Source of the DNA: QHVT01 sp036387915
Lineage (GTDB): Bacteria; Acidobacteriota; Thermoanaerobaculia; Gp7-AA8
Direction: 5' to 3'
NCBI GenBank assembly: GCA_036387915.1
Contig: DASVSV010000553.1
Location: 1-6,281 of the forward strand
DNA length: 6,281 nt
The notes below the pieces were generated by a model. It did not search any database and had not been told where the DNA came from. It was given only the letters and a program-made list of their open reading frames with translations. Every line of letters starts with the position of its first letter. The stretch's first letter is position 1. Position numbers and translations under genes: made by a program. Positions 5,993 to 6,281 of the stretch are shown in pieces.

Positions 5993-6243
5993 AGAAACGC
6001 AACAACAAGATCCCGATCGCGATCGCAATCTTCGGCATCGCCCTCGAGCTGGTGGCCATCTGGCTCCTGGCCTCGAAACGCATCCCGATGACGACGGCCT
6101 CCCCCCTCATCCTCGCCGGCATGTTCCTCGCCTTCGTCCCCATCTTCGTCGCCGCCCGTCGTGCCCGGATTACGCGCCCGCCACCACCCACCCAAGGGAA
6201 CGACGAGGGGCCTCCGGCGGGCCGGTACGACCGGCGGCGCTGA
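5980..6243 (+). CDS. Small two-helix membrane protein of unknown function
   Basis: An 87-aa protein I do not recognise. Residues 1-10 are basic (KKRNNK). Two hydrophobic segments follow, about 11-31 and 41-59, joined by a short SKR-containing loop. The tail is rich in Arg, Pro and Gly (RRAR at 60-63, four prolines at 67-70, RRR at the end). By the positive-inside rule both ends should be cytoplasmic, giving a membrane hairpin. ATG 5980 lies 13 bases inside the radical SAM gene in another frame, with GGAG at 5972-5975 as Shine-Dalgarno; the frame is also open upstream, but that part is the shadow of the radical SAM gene. The overlap and shared strand place it in the operon. The last 20 or so codons lie in GC-rich, palindrome-containing DNA, so the tail may be recently acquired. 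It could anchor the pathway at the membrane, or be an unrelated small gene. Confidence 0.65.
   Translation: MHDVKKRNNKIPIAIAIFGIALELVAIWLLASKRIPMTTASPLILAGMFLAFVPIFVAARRARITRPPPPTQGNDEGPPAGRYDRRR
6221..6235 (+). repeat. GC-rich palindrome at the 3' end of the right operon
   Basis: GCCGGT (6221-6226) and ACCGGC (6230-6235) form a perfect 6-bp stem with a 3-base loop, 5 bases before the stop codon of the membrane-protein gene and within its coding sequence. No T run follows, so it is not a standard intrinsic terminator. It could be a repetitive palindromic element or an mRNA-end stabiliser. The last 38 bases of the window show nothing further. Confidence 0.35.
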
Positions 6244-6281
6244 TTGGCCTAGCCTGATTGCACGCCTGTCTACCAAACACG

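Overview
The window is high-GC bacterial DNA, clearly G+C-dominated by eye and with GC-rich third codon positions. It carries two divergent operons around a 422-base intergenic region (3227-3648). All five genes whose 3' end is visible stop with TGA. No rRNA, tRNA, CRISPR array, transposase or phage gene is visible, so taxonomy rests on style alone. An environmental high-GC heterotroph, for example an Acidobacteriota- or Gemmatimonadota-like lineage, is plausible but weakly supported.

Left operon (minus strand, 3226 down to 1). A full-length cyanophycin synthetase gene (cphA, 885 aa) is followed 37 bases later by the 5' part of an isoaspartyl dipeptidase gene (iadA, 177 codons visible, cut by the window edge). 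CphA builds the Asp/Arg storage polymer cyanophycin from ATP, aspartate and arginine. IadA-type enzymes split the beta-Asp-Arg dipeptides that cyanophycinase releases. The pair therefore looks like a nitrogen/carbon storage module holding both synthesis and the last step of mobilisation. Cyanophycinase (cphB) is not in the window and may lie beyond the left edge.

Intergenic region (3227-3648). No gene is supported here. It holds a small hairpin in the cphA leader, a more AT-rich patch with two operator-like inverted repeats, and two GC-rich hairpin elements that look like dispersed intergenic repeats. Nearest the right-hand operon is a perfect 8-bp inverted repeat just upstream of a strong Shine-Dalgarno.

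Right operon (plus strand, 3649-6243). Four genes overlap end to start: an AhpD/carboxymuconolactone-decarboxylase-fold small protein (110 aa), a two-dinucleotide-site flavoprotein (384 aa), a short radical SAM enzyme with a cysteine-rich C-terminal auxiliary-cluster region (286 aa), and a two-helix membrane protein (87 aa). The AhpD-like protein resembles the peroxidase-like family associated with arsenosugar biosynthesis loci, but its expected Cys-x-x-Cys reads Glu-x-x-Cys. The tight coupling suggests one redox/radical pathway whose substrate cannot be read from the sequence. This operon is the best candidate for an undescribed system in the window.
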